A stretch of DNA of 64,000 nucleotides from positions 83,056,049 through 83,120,048 of the forward strand of contig NC_092560.1 of NCBI RefSeq assembly GCF_037038585.1, read 5' to 3'. The position numbers and the translations under genes were made by a program. Positions 24,762-35,692 of the stretch are shown one piece after another. The notes under the pieces are model-generated. The model did not search any database. It worked only from the letters and a program-made list of their open reading frames with translations, and was not told the origin of the DNA. The first letter of the stretch is position 1, and the number at the start of each line of letters is the position of its first letter. The stretch is from Patagioenas fasciata (Eukaryota; Chordata; Aves; Columbiformes; Columbidae).

Positions 24762-24962
24762 GCACAGAATCATAGAACAGTTTGGGTTGGAGGGACCTTC
24801 CCATCTCCCCCAGTGCCACCTCTGCCATGAGCAGGGACATCTTCACCAGCTCAGGTTGCTCAGAGCCCCGTCCAGCCTGGTCTGGGATGTCTCCAGGGAT
24901 GGTTCATCCACCACCTCTCTGCCCAAACTGGGACAGGCTCTCACCACCCTCATTGTTGGGTC
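24762..24962 (-). mobile_element. CR1 LINE 3' fragment (young subfamily)
   Basis: Begins with the reverse-complement tail CACAGAATCATAGAACAGTT and runs through CATCTTCACCAGCTCAGGTT and GGTTCATCCACCACCTCTCT. It belongs to the same subfamily as the copies at 12.0, 25.7, 31.4 and 34.8 kb, in opposite orientation to three of them counting 34.8 kb as parallel. Confidence 0.93.
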
Positions 24963-25710
24963 TTGTCTCTAAGCCACTGATGTGGTTCCAACCCTACCTA
25001 TGAGACTGTGTCCCCATACCCAGCGTCTCCCTTGCAAATCCCACCCCAGGAGAGGCAAGAGTTCAAGCACAGGTGGGATTTAGCAGCCGCATCCACCTTG
25101 GCATGGCCTCAGAGCCTGGAGATTTCCTGCACACGTTGGTTTAGGGGTCAGCAGTCTCTGACATGGGATGCTCAAGACAACGCTGAGCAGGGTTCTTGTC
25201 CAATTGGGCACCACAGCAGTTGAGAGATCTGCTGGTTCTGAATGTATTGGAAGTCAAGTTGCTGGCAGAGATAGAAAAATAATGCACATCTTAATTTCCC
25301 AGGCAGCTTTGCTGAGATCATCATCCAGCAGCCACCTCTGCCCCAGACAAGAACCCCTTCTATGTAATTCCACAAATGCATCTTGTTCCTGACGTGCCAC
25401 AGGACTTACGAGAATTGCTTCAAAGTGCAGCATTTGTAAACATTTTTGACTTGTTTTGCACTTAACATGGAAAGCAGTAGCTAATTTAAAAGTTGCAAAT
25501 CTCTGTTTTCCACATCGCAGCGGCATCACCGAAAGCTCAGAGTACTGTCTCAGCACTGAAATTTGGACAGATAACACGCTTGTGCAGAAAAACTTTCATA
25601 TTTCAATGGAAGAATCAACCAAGAAGATGCTTCTGAAATCCAGAATGCTGCCAAGATGTTTGGTGCTGATGCAGTACGATAGGAAGTGTTACGTATAACA
25701 CGGCAACCCC
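24963..25710. other. Intergenic between two CR1 copies, nothing recognised
   Basis: No gene. Frames of up to 107 codons on both strands without domain. Confidence 0.55.
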
Positions 25711-26405
25711 TGTATCAGCACAGGCTGGGGGTGAAGGGGTGGAGAGAAGGACCTGGGCATGCTGGGGGATGAGAGATGGGACATGAGCCGGCAATGTGCG
25801 CTTGCACCCAGAAACCAATTGTGTCTTGGGCTGCATCACCAGGAGCGTGGGCAGCAGGTCAGGAGGTGACTCTGCCCCTCTGCCCCGCTCTGGTGAGACC
25901 CCCCTGCAGTGCTGGTCCAGCTCTGGGTCCTCAGCACAGGACACACATGGACCTGCTGGAGAGGGGCCAGAGGAGCCACAGGAATGATCCGAGGCTGGAA
26001 CAGCTCTGCTGGGAGGACAGGATGAGAGAGCTGGGGTGTTCAGCTGGAGAAGAGAAGCTCCGGGGAGACCTTATTGCACCTTCCCAGACTTAAAAGGGGC
26101 CTGTGAGAAAGATGGGGACAGAGTTTTGAGCAGGGCCTGTTGTGATAGGACAAGGGGTGATGGTTTTAAACTAAAGGAGGGAGATTCAGGCTGGACATGA
26201 GGAAGGAATTGTTGTCCCTGAGGGTGGTGAGAACCTGGCCCAGGTTGGGCAGAGAGGTGGTGGATGAACCATCCCTGGAGACATCCCAGGCCAGGCTGGA
26301 CGGGGCTCTGAGCAACCTGAGCTGGTGAAGATGTCCCTGTCATGGCAGGGGTGGCACTGGGGGAGCTGGGAACGTCCCTTCAACCCAAACTGTTCTATGA
26401 TTCTG
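25711..26405 (+). mobile_element. CR1 LINE 3' end, longest copy in window, with ORF2 remnant
   Basis: The 5' part translates as CR1 ORF2: MGHEPAMCACTQKPIVSWAA, then LPLCPALVRPPCSAGPALGP and MDLLERGQRSHRNDPRLEQL. The 3'UTR equals the 12-kb copy with few differences and ends TGTTCTATGATTCTG. It is 5'-truncated, with frameshifts relative to a full ORF2, so it cannot move by itself. Confidence 0.94.
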
Positions 26406-27094
26406 CAGACAAATGTGTTATTTTTGCACAGTACGCAGTAACAACGATCGCAACTCATTCACTCACCTTGCGCAAGGCTACACAAAGCAAGCACTACATG
26501 TGATATTTCTCCCTCACCCCTGATCATCCACCTCTGGTGCTTTATTCCCAGACCTCCCATTGCATTTCAACCCCTTCCTTCACAGAGGAAATCCCCAATG
26601 AGTATTTTCCCACCAAACGCATCTCCTCTTGCCAGGCTGGTCCCTCACTCCCAATAGATTCTGGTTCAACAGTGGTGGGCCAAACAGAATAGAAACATCA
26701 ATCTCACTTTGCGTCACATCTTGGTGTCACTCTTCCTTCTGTGTGGCCTTAGAAGATCCTACAAGGCTGACCATCCTCTGTTATACATGACCTAAACTGG
26801 TGAGTGGGTTCAAAAGGCCAGGGGGAGCCTGGACTAACAACGTGTGCACGATTTTGCAAGCTGAAGAAAAACACAGGAGATGTTTTCAAGTTAGACAGAA
26901 AGAAGTACAAAGCAAGAAATCAGGGTATTGCAGAAGGTAGGTTAAATTTTCCCAATAGATTTTGATCATACATGAGTCACTAGGCATTTCTCTTCCCATT
27001 TTGGTAGAAAGAGGAGGGAGGAAAGTGGCCCCGGTACAGGAACCTGCAGCAAATCTCAAAACACCAGCATGTGCTGGGCAGCCAGCAAAGGAAA
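26406..27094. other. Intergenic, nothing recognised
   Basis: No repeat family or gene seen. Confidence 0.6.
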
Positions 27095-27152
27095 GAGGAG
27101 GAAAAATAAAATAAAAGGAGAAATAAAGAAATAAAGAGGAGAAATAAAGAAA
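27095..27152. repeat. Short A/G-rich tandem duplication
   Basis: AGGAGAAATAAAGAAAT is present twice in tandem after an AAATAAAATAAAA stretch. It is a simple repeat with no coding meaning. Confidence 0.7.
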
Positions 27153-27284
27153 TCGGCTCCTACTTTCCTGGTACTCAAAGCCCTCCTGGCCTGAAAGTCC
27201 TTTGTCAGCTCATATTTTCCCTTTGCCCCTGAAGTAAACGGGATGCTCAGGCATTGACAAAAGACTATCAGCAGAAAGCAAGGT

Positions 27285-27660
27285 TAAAAAACCAATAATT
27301 CAGCCAGTTAACTGCCATCATTGTTCCTTCCTATCTCTGCGCTCTTGATAAACAAATTCGTAACAAGATTTTACTGCTCCGTTCCCCCGAGCAGTCGATT
27401 AGCCTGTCGTGCAACACACACCACCCGTGGAAGCCGAGCTCCCACAATATCCCCTCAGATGATCTCCTTTGCATTCGCTCTGATGTAATTATGCTAATTA
27501 TCCAGCCGGCTTTGATATCCTCATATTTTCCAGGAGGTTGATGAGCAAACCTGTTCCTTTAATTGCCTTTCGCTGACACACGTACGGGCTGTTACGGCTT
27601 CTCGAGGCCACAGGGAGCTCAGACACAACTTTGTCCCAGCTGACAAGAATTTAAAAATGA
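27285..27660. promoter_or_regulatory. Candidate conserved noncoding element beside the G/A satellite
   Basis: High-complexity block with ACCAATAATTCAGCC, TCATTGTTCCTTCC, CTCCTTTGCATTCGC and GATGTAATTATGCTAATTAT, mixing SOX-, octamer- and homeodomain-like motifs. It also holds several CpGs (GTTCCCCCGAG, ACACGTACGGGC). It ends 170 bp before the purine tract. Confidence 0.35.
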
Positions 27661-27833
27661 AAAATATTTGATGGCTTATCCCATCTATAAGGTTACACTG
27701 ATAATATCCGTGCATTTCAAGGTGTTATATTATCTTTTTTGTTTCAGGGAAGCAAATTCCTTGGGAAACCTTCACATACCTATCCTGTTACTTGCAATGA
27801 AAGCCCTGCCTGTTGAGATTAACATTTGTCTGG

Positions 27834-29564
27834 GGAAAAGGGAGGAAAAAATGGGAGAAAAGGGGTGGGTGGGGGAAACGGGGGAAAACAGGGGAAAAAA
27901 GGGGGGGAAGAGAAGCAAGGAGAAAAATATAAAAGATAGAAAAAAAGAAAAGAGAAAAAATATAAGAGAGAAAAGAAAAATAAAAAAGAGGGAAATAGGA
28001 GGAAATGAGGGGGAAGAAGAGAGGAAAGAAAAGGAAATAGGAGGAAAAAGGAAGACAAAGAGAGGAAAAGAAGGAAAAGAAAAGGCAAGGGAAAAAAAGA
28101 AGGACAGGGGGAAAAGAGAGGGGGGGAAAGAGAGGGGGGGAAAGAGAGGGGGGAAAAGAGAGGGGGGGAAAGAGAGGGGGGGAAAGAGAGGGGGGGAAAG
28201 AGAGGGGGGGAAAGAGAGGGGGGGAAAGAGAGGGGGGGAAAGAGAGGGGGGGAAAGAGAGGGGGGGAAAGAGAGGGGGGAAAAGAGAGGGGGGGAAAGAG
28301 AGGGGGGAAAGAGAGGGGGGAAAGAGAGGGGGGAAAGAGAGGGGGGAAAAGAGAGGGGGGAAAGAGAGGGGGGAAAAGAGAGGGGGGAAAAGAGAGGGGG
28401 GAAAAGAGAGGGGGGAAAAGAGAGGGGGAAAAAGAGAGGGGGGAAAAGAGAGGGGGGAAAAGAGAGGGGGGAAAAGAGAGGGGGGAAAAGAGAGGGGGGA
28501 AAAGAGAGGGGGGAAAAGAGAGGGGGGAAAAGAGAGGGGGGAAAAGAGAGGGGGGAAAAGAGAGGGGGGAAAAGAGAGGGGGGAAAAGAGAGGGGGGAAA
28601 AGAGAGGGGGGAAAAGAGAGGGGGGAAAAGAGAGGGGGGAAAAGAGAGGGGGGAAAAGAGAGGGGGGAAAAGAGAGGGGGGAAAAGAGAGGGGGGAAAAG
28701 AGAGGGGGGAAAAGAGAGGGGGGGAAAGAGAGGGGGGGAAAGAGAGGGGGGGAAAGAAAGGGGGGGAAGAGAGGGGGGAAAAGAGAGGGGGGAAAAGAGA
28801 GGGGGGAAAAGAGAGGGGGGAAAAGAGAGGGGGGAAAAGAGAGGGGGGAAAAGAGAGGGGGGAAAAGAGAGGGGGGAAAAGAGAGGGGGAAAAAGAGAGG
28901 GGGGAAAAGAGAGGGGGGAAAAGAGAGGGGGGAAAAGAGAGGGGGGAAAAGAGAGGGGGGAAAAGAGAGGGGGGAAAAGAGAGGGGGGAAAAGAGAGGGG
29001 GGAAAAGAGAGGGGGGAAAAGAGAGGGGGGAAAAGAGAGGGGGGAAAAGAGAGGGGGGAAAAGAGAGGGGGGAAAAGAGAGGGGGGAAAAGAGAGGGGGG
29101 AAAAGAGAGGGGGGAAAAGAGAGGGGGGAAAAGAGAGGGGGGAAAAGAGAGGGGGGAAAAGAGAGGGGGGGAAAGAGAGGGGGGGAAAGAAAGGGGGGGA
29201 AGAGAGGGGGGAAAAGAGAGGGGGGAAAAGAGAGGGGGGAAAAGAGAGGGGGGAAAAGAGAGGGGGGAAAAGAGAGGGGGGAAAAGAGAGGGGGGAAAAG
29301 AGAGGGGGGAAAAGAGAGGGGGGGAAAGAGAGGGGGGGAAAGAGAGGGGGGGAAGAGAGGGGGGGAAGAGAGGGGGGGAAAGAGAGGGGGGGAAGAGAGG
29401 GGGGGAAAGAGAGGGGGGGAAAGAGAGGGGGAAAAGAGAGGGGGAAAAGAGAGGGGGGAAAAGAGAGGGGGGAAAAGAGAGGGGGGAAAAGAGAGGGGGG
29501 GAAAAAATGAAGAAAAATGAGAAAAAAAGGGAAAAAAAAAAAAAAGGTGGGGAAAAAGAGAAAG
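27834..29564. repeat. G/A-rich satellite with 14-bp units, about 100 copies
   Basis: A purine-rich tract. From 28106 to 29507 I find no pyrimidine on the plus strand, 1,402 bases. The core is a tandem array of 14-mers, mainly GAGAGGGGGGAAAA, with GAGAGGGGGGGAAA and 12-13 bp variants in the outer parts. The left flank (27834-28105) is an irregular A/G-rich degenerate zone and the right flank is A-rich. Runs of six or seven G recur every 14 bp. Fourteen is not a multiple of three and no stops occur, so long Gly/Arg/Lys/Glu or Ser/Pro/Phe frames of about 600 residues appear on both strands; these are artefacts. Confidence 0.98.
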
Positions 29565-30552
29565 ACCCCAAAACCTAGAAATTCTGGAGGCCAGATCCTT
29601 ACAGGCAGCATAAAACCAACACAGCAACTAAGAGAAACTGGCCTTTTGATATCTGGACTGAATTGCTTTAAGTAACACATATGAAAAATATCATTTGACA
29701 TCAAAATCTTCCTGACTGCTCGAAATACGATGATAGAAAGTCTTTCTCTTTCAATGAGTATCAGCTTACTTAGGAATATTTTCTTTCACGTGTATAAAGT
29801 TTCGGCGCAAACTCTGCAGGGTATGGGTTTCATTAGCTTTTTCACTGCAAGTTTTGCTGTGTGCTTTCTTTTTAAAAATAAAAAAAAAAATCTGAATTTT
29901 CATGGTTTGAGGCTACCACAACTTTTTCTCCCCATTAAACAGGATTTAAGTTCCAAAAACAGTTGGCCATAATCACAATAAAATAGCCAAACATGACCGA
30001 GATACTTTTCATTGAGTTTGTTTTGGTGTGCATCATCTCCATAAATTCCTGGGGTGTGTGGTGGCCTTTAGTACTTTGTAATTTTAAAGTGTTTTCACAA
30101 ACCATTTGCTGTTTTTTCCATCCCTCCGTTACTGTTGAGCTGAATTTCCTCATGTGGTTCCGTGAGAAAATGATGCATTTGGCAATATTTTATGTATTTA
30201 TTCACAGGTTGTGAGAAGGGTTTGCATCACAAGCTCTGGAGACACAGACATGGTGGTGTGACTTCTGCAGAGCCTGGACCCACAGCAGAACCACCCATAA
30301 CTCAGCGCATGGATAGATGAAGGTCCATCACAACCGTGTCATTGTTTCACCCATGTGGGATCTTATCTTCAGGTGAAAACCCCCAAGTAATCCCAGCAAT
30401 TTCCTTACATTGTTAATTAAAAGGGGAGAGGGTCAGTGCTCCACAACTCCAACCACAAAGCTGCTCAGCCCAGTGCCGCATTTACCTTCAAGGCTTCAGA
30501 GATGGGACATGGCTTGGAGAAGATATGGAAGATGATTCGTGATGCAGGTGAG
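29565..30552. other. Intergenic, nothing recognised
   Basis: Right flank of the satellite. Short frames only. Confidence 0.6.
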
Positions 30553-30990
30553 AGAATCACTTGATCACATAGTGGTTGGGGTTGAAGGGGCCTCTGGAGA
30601 TCATCCAGTCCAACCCACCTGCTCAAGCAGGGTCACCAGAGCAGATCACACAGGATCGTGTCCAGGCGGGTTTGAATGTCTCAGAGAAGGAGACTCCACA
30701 ACCTCTCTGGGCAGCCTGGGCCAGGCTCTGGCACCTCAAAGGAAAGAAGTTTCTCCTCATACTCAGATGGAACCTCCTGTGTTTCAGTCTGTGCCCATTG
30801 CCCCTCATCCTGTCATTGGGCATCACTGAACAGAGTCTGGTCCATGCTCTTGACACCCACCCTGGAGATATTTATCAGCATTGATGAGATCCCCTCTCAT
30901 CCTTCTCCAGCTGAACAGCCCCAGCTCTCTCAGCCTTTCCTCATGAGAAAGATGCTACAGACCCCTCAGCATCTTCATAGCTCTAGAAGG
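30553..30990 (-). mobile_element. CR1 LINE 3' end with ORF2 remnant
   Basis: The tail end reads GAATCACTTGATCACATAGT, then GTTGAAGGGGCCTCTGGAGA and TCATCCAGTCCAACCCACCT. The 5' part carries the reverse complement of the ORF2 C-terminus (GAACAGCCCCAGCTCTCTCA). Same broad subfamily as the 14.4-kb copy. Confidence 0.92.
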
Positions 30991-31356
30991 AAGCTTCTCA
31001 GATTCTTCAGTTTGAATGAGAAGACCTGGCAGCTGAGCCTGGTGGTGGAGGCACCTCAGCAACATGGCAGCAAGCCTCAACACAACCTCCTTGTCTTTGC
31101 TTGGAATTGCCAAATTCTTACCTTGAAGCAACCAGCATGACCCACCAGCAAGACCTTCAAATATCAGAACTTCCCTGACATAAAGGATGTGAGAGCTACT
31201 TTTAGGTGCAAGGCTTGGAAAAGTAAACAACATTCATCTATTGGACGAATTAGACACAGTCTTAGAGAAAAATGCGAATAAACTGTGAAGGAACCCTCAT
31301 CCTTTGAGACCTGAGCTGTGTCAGCCATGAAGAGTCAGGTTTCCTTTATCTACACT

Positions 31357-31544
31357 GGGGGTGGTGAGAGCCTGGCCCAGGTTGGGCAGAGAGGTGGTGG
31401 CTGAACCATCCCTGGAGACATCCCAGGCCAGGCTGGACGGGGCTCTGAGCAACCTGAGCTGGTGAAGATGTCCCTGCTCATGGCAGGGGTGGCACTGGGG
31501 GAGCTGGGAAGGCCCCTTCCAACCCAAGCCATTTGATGATTCTT
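31357..31544 (+). mobile_element. CR1 LINE 3' fragment (young subfamily)
   Basis: GGTGGTGAGAGCCTGGCCCA to CAACCCAAGCCATTTGATGA, TTCT. Nearly identical to the last 190 bp of the 12-kb and 25.7-kb copies. Confidence 0.93.
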
Positions 31545-31603
31545 CGAAGGAACCCCAATCCTCAACTAGGAATGGGGACAAAAATGATCTTAAAAGACCC
31601 AAA

Positions 31604-31675
31604 CGATTGGAGGATTGGACTAGATAATCATTTGAGGTCCCTCCGAATCCCTTACATTCTGTGATTCTGTGATTC
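31604..31675 (+). mobile_element. Short CR1 3' tail
   Basis: GGATTGGACTAGATAATCAT, then GAGGTCCCTCCGAATCCC and an intact tail CATTCTGTGATTCTGTGATT. A separate, very short insertion or a remnant 60 bp past the previous fragment. Confidence 0.85.
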
Positions 31676-32864
31676 AAAGGGGAAACCCAGAGTGCTGATT
31701 CCACCAGGTATCCCAGAATAGTCAGGAGCTGTAACAGAGTGAAGGGAAAGTTTGTCCCAGGAGACCTCCCTTCCCTGTCTCTGACCTCTGGTACTACAGG
31801 GGAAGAGGAGTTGGAGTTAGCAATCAAGGAGACCTGTAGGACACCCCAGCTGTGAGGAACAGTGGTTTAGATTCGCAATGGATCAAGTGGACAGACCTCT
31901 GGCTCAGGTGATCAGGGGTTGTCCCACATTGGTTTCAGGGACCTCAACATGAAGGCTGCCACCAAACTGCTTCACTGGTCAGAATCATGAGAGCACCATC
32001 CTGTCTTCTTCAGATCTTCACAAAGAAATAGCGAAGCTCGGGAGAGCAACTCCAGGAGAGTTCAGCCGTGCAACCTGAACCACCTGAAAAAGACCCTGGG
32101 CACAAACCTGCTCAAAAGCAGAAGCATCAATGTCTCCTGGTCACATGGGAAATAAGCTGGTGGGGTTTATTTACATTTGGCTAACTCTGCATCACATGCC
32201 CTCAAAATAATTTCAAAATAGATCTCCTACCTTGGAGCGGGGGGGGGCGTGGAGAAGCAAGACTCCACTCAATTCATCTCCTAGAGCGTTCAAGGATGAG
32301 CGGGAGGGGAGCTGCTGAGACAAGCAAATCACATTGTCTTTACACCAAAGCCACAGGGAAATTGGGACCGCCTGACGGAGGAGAAGGAAATCTTTTTGAT
32401 AGAGCACACTGCGGTTGACAGACCAGAAAACTTTGCATGAACGCTTTTTAAAACAGCCCGGAGCTTTAGGGCATGAATGCGAAATCTCCACGTCTACCAG
32501 GACTAAACCCAAGCTCCCCGAGTACGAGCTACTCCAACCAGAAAAGATGGTGTTCACTAACACTAACCTGGGGAGAGACGGGATTTTTGTTCCCAACCGC
32601 CCAACGAGTCTTGCCACAGCACAAGTGGTGACCAGGTTGTTGTGGGAAAGTCTGGCAGGAGAGTAAAGAGAGCGCAGCTCCATCTGGGAACACCTGAAGC
32701 AAAGCTTATGTATGAAACCTCATGTGAAGAACAAAGACCATGTGCCCAAAGGTAATAGACACCATCTCACTGTAGTGGTTGGCTGGGATGTCAACTGCAG
32801 AATCAAGTTTGGCACGGTGGAAACCTTGCCCATAGGAAGTTAACGTTACCTTGCTAAAGCGTCA
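31676..32864. other. Intergenic, one unassigned open frame
   Basis: 32213-32683 is open for 156 codons on minus and 32415-32666 for 83 codons on plus. Neither shows a domain I know. Composition is more balanced than its surroundings, but no start context or splice sites stand out. Confidence 0.45.
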
Positions 32865-33060
32865 CAAGATCATTGAATTGTTTTGGTTGGAAAGGACCTT
32901 TAACATCATCACGTCCAACCATTAACTTCATGCTGTCAAGTCCACCTCTAAATCACGTCCCTAAGAACCTCCTACACGTGTTTTTTAAACCCCTCCAGGG
33001 ATGGTGACTCCACCACTGCCCTGGGCAGCCTGTTCCAGTGCCCAACAAGGTTCTCTAACA
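32865..33060 (-). mobile_element. CR1 LINE 3' fragment, left arm of an inverted pair
   Basis: TTTTGGTTGGAAAGGACCTT, CATCACGTCCAACCATTAAC, CCTCCAGGGATGGTGACTCC and GGCAGCCTGTTCCAGTGCCC are the reverse complement of a CR1 3'UTR. The tail is decayed (GATCATTGAATTG). Confidence 0.9.
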
Positions 33061-33237
33061 AACTCCATGCTCACAAAGACTATTTGAATCAAGCTTGGCA
33101 CCTACCCAAGACCACAAGGTCTTACCTGCAACCACTGTAGAATGTCTTCAAAACACATTTTTGTGGCCTTTTTTCCAGATTTTAGCTGTCCTAGGCTTTG
33201 GGAGACCCAAGGTTTTGCACAAACCATCTTGAGAGGG

Positions 33238-33380
33238 AAGTGGTTTAGTCACCATCCCTGGAGGGGTTCAACAGACACATAAATGAGGTTCTTTAGGGAT
33301 ATGGGTTAGTGCCAGGGTTGGGTTAATGGTTGGACTTGATGAACTTGAGGGTCTCTTCCAAACAAAATTACTCCATGATA
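33238..33380 (+). mobile_element. CR1 LINE 3' fragment, right arm of an inverted pair
   Basis: GTCACCATCCCTGGAGGGGT, ATGGTTGGACTTGATGAACT and GAGGGTCTCTTCCA, ending ACTCCATGAT. Same subfamily as the element at 32865 and opposite in direction, 177 bp away. Confidence 0.88.
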
Positions 33381-34753
33381 TGGGAAAAATGACACTTCCC
33401 CATGACACAGGTCAAGAGGTTGCTTCCCCGGGTTGTAAGATAATGAGGCTGGGAAGTTAAATAACAGCACAGCAAATTTTGGGAAGACAAGACAGTCCTG
33501 TTGTTAGGAGGAGTGAAAACTGTGAAGGGGTTTAGAAGTGGCCTGAATTCATACAACAGTTTTGAGAAAGAGAAATGCCCACATCCAATAGAAGTTACTG
33601 TGCTGCATATAACAACAGCTGGAGGAGGTTTAGAACCAAATGCCTACCCTATGTGAAAGGAGGCGGATGATTTTCATGTTATTTGGGAATAGAAAATTGA
33701 AAGTGCGAAATATTCAGTAGAAGACTTGTCAGAAAAAATTAGTTTTTCAATACCTGGAGACACATGGGGTGACATAAGCTCAGGGAGGTTGCTTGGCTGG
33801 AAAGATGACCAAGGGACCAACTGGTCTGCTTTGCTTTTAATTCAACAGTCCCATGTAATCAACACTTTTCCATGTAACATTTTGACTCCGTCAGAAGTGT
33901 CTGGCTCTTTTAAAAAAATAAATCCAAAATAAAATTCAGTGACCTCTTTTATGTAGATGGGATAAAAATTATCACCCAACACTGTGCAACAAAGGCTTTT
34001 TTGATATTTTATTAATAAGTTCCTTAAAGATTTGTAATCAAAGGTACCCCTCTTTTTTATTGTTTAAGAGTAGTAAATTTCAAAGGATTGAGTTATTCCC
34101 AATGCAAGGTGCTTATTTGCTTTTGTTCTTTCAAACTTCTTCACTCTCACAAGCGTCAGGGTCTACTTAAAACCCTGCTAGCTGTGACATAGCTGTGTCA
34201 CTGGTCATTCTCACCCACCTTCTCCGGGAGCTGAGAAGAGCAGGTTGTTTATCAGATGGCTTTGGGTTGATGCCCAAGGTCAAACGAGCTTGTCTTACAC
34301 AAGGAATCAAGGTCAGCGAGGGTCCTCAGGCCTTGTGCGTTACCCTCACAATAAGCAAGGGCAGCCTGTAATAGTGTCAAATCTGCGAATTCCAAGACTC
34401 CTAAGAGCAAAAATAGTCAGTCAACTGATACATGACTAGTTTCATAAATATCAAACACCTGTTTCTCATTATTTTGCCTCTTTGAAGAAGACACTTTCTT
34501 ATTTCAGCTGGTCAGAAGGCCAACCCCATCTTGAGTTACAGTCTGGACATAGAACCTCCATCACTGTCTCATGAACTAAGGACAAGAAAAGTACCTTGAT
34601 GGGTGTCATTGGGCTGGAAAAAGAACACTCCCACAAGCTAAAAGAAGGGGGAAACAAAGCAAAATGTCTCTGTAGTCATGAGTCTTTTCAATGTTTCCAT
34701 GACTCAGAGCTATGAACTGCCAGCCAACGGTGGTACCCTGTCCAAAACAACAC
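33381..34753. other. Intergenic, nothing recognised
   Basis: Short frames only, no repeat recognised. Confidence 0.6.
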
Positions 34754-35006
34754 TCATAGAATCACAGAATGGTTTGTGTTGAAGGGACCTGCCCAGCTCC
34801 CCCAGTGCCCCCCCTGCCATGACAGGGACATCTTCACCAGCTCAGGTTGCTCAGAGCCCCGTCCAGCCTGGCCTGGGATGTCTCCAGGGATGGTTCAGCC
34901 ACCACCTCTCTGCCCAACCTGGGCCAGGCTCTCACCTCCCTCAGAGACAACAATTCCTTCCTCATGTCCAGCCTGAATCTCCCCTCTTTCAGTTTAAAAC
35001 CATTAC
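34754..35006 (-). mobile_element. CR1 LINE 3' fragment (young subfamily)
   Basis: Starts TCATAGAATCACAGAATGGT and runs through GACATCTTCACCAGCTCAGG and CTCATGTCCAGCCTGAATCT to TTTAAAACCATTA. Close to the other young-subfamily copies. Confidence 0.93.
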
Positions 35007-35573
35007 TATACTGTGGCTTAGTGAAATCAGCCTGAGGCTCGAAAGCAGGAAGACGCGGGTTTTAGTGCCAACTCTGCTGCTGCATCACCACGTAAAAGCA
35101 ACCAAGAAATCCCCCATGAGCTCAAACTTATTTGAAAGTACATTGGGTTGACACACACTAGAAACACCCAAGGACTCCAGGAAAACAAAGGCAGAAAAAA
35201 CCCACTGACTGTAGTTCTCTGCTTTCCATCCTCACATCATTCTCCAGCTCTGCTCCCTTGGCCATTCCTCCACACAAACCTCTATCAGATCATTTTCCCC
35301 TCCTCCTCCATCATTTGACGCCCACGTTGAGGGAACCTGATGCCTCTGCTATATAGAACGACTCACGCAACCACCTTTTAAGGGAGGGTGGCTGAGGAGA
35401 CTTACTACCTTTTTTTTTTTTTTAATTTATTTCTGAAATTATGACCATGTTACCTCTTATCATACTCAGTATCAGCATTTCATCCCTTTTTAATCTTCAC
35501 ACTTCATTAGATCTTTTCTGTGGGAAAGAGGCCCCAAGGGACTTGGCTTGTAAAGTTGACAATGCCTTAACCA
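35007..35573. other. Intergenic, nothing recognised
   Basis: Contains a T-run at about 35411-35423. No gene or repeat family. Confidence 0.6.
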
Positions 35574-35692
35574 CACAGAATCACAGAATCATTTCAGCTG
35601 GAAAAGACCCTTAAGATCATCGAGTCCAACCATAACCTAGCTCTGGCATTAAACCATGTCCGTAAGAACCTTGTCTATGCATCTTTTAAACA
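35574..35692 (-). mobile_element. CR1 LINE 3' fragment, the last before SMAD2
   Basis: CACAGAATCACAGAATCATT, GACCCTTAAGATCATCGAGT, CCATGTCCGTAAGAACCTTG and ATCTTTTAAACAC. After this point no CR1 is recognisable for the remaining 28 kb. Confidence 0.9.

Noticed and set aside
27834..29564. Regular repeats suggestive of a CRISPR array
   Set aside because: Units are directly adjacent with no unique spacers, and the genome is eukaryotic. The same applies to the array at 44575-44950.
27668..29704. Open frames of about 600 residues on both strands, rich in Gly/Arg/Lys/Glu or Ser/Pro/Phe
   Set aside because: They exist because a 14-bp purine repeat without stop codons is open in many frames. No conserved domain, start context or splice structure; three overlapping antisense frames have the same property.
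32213..32683. 156-codon minus frame and overlapping 83-codon plus frame
   Set aside because: No recognisable domain or exon boundaries. Left as unassigned; a protein search without hits would confirm chance.
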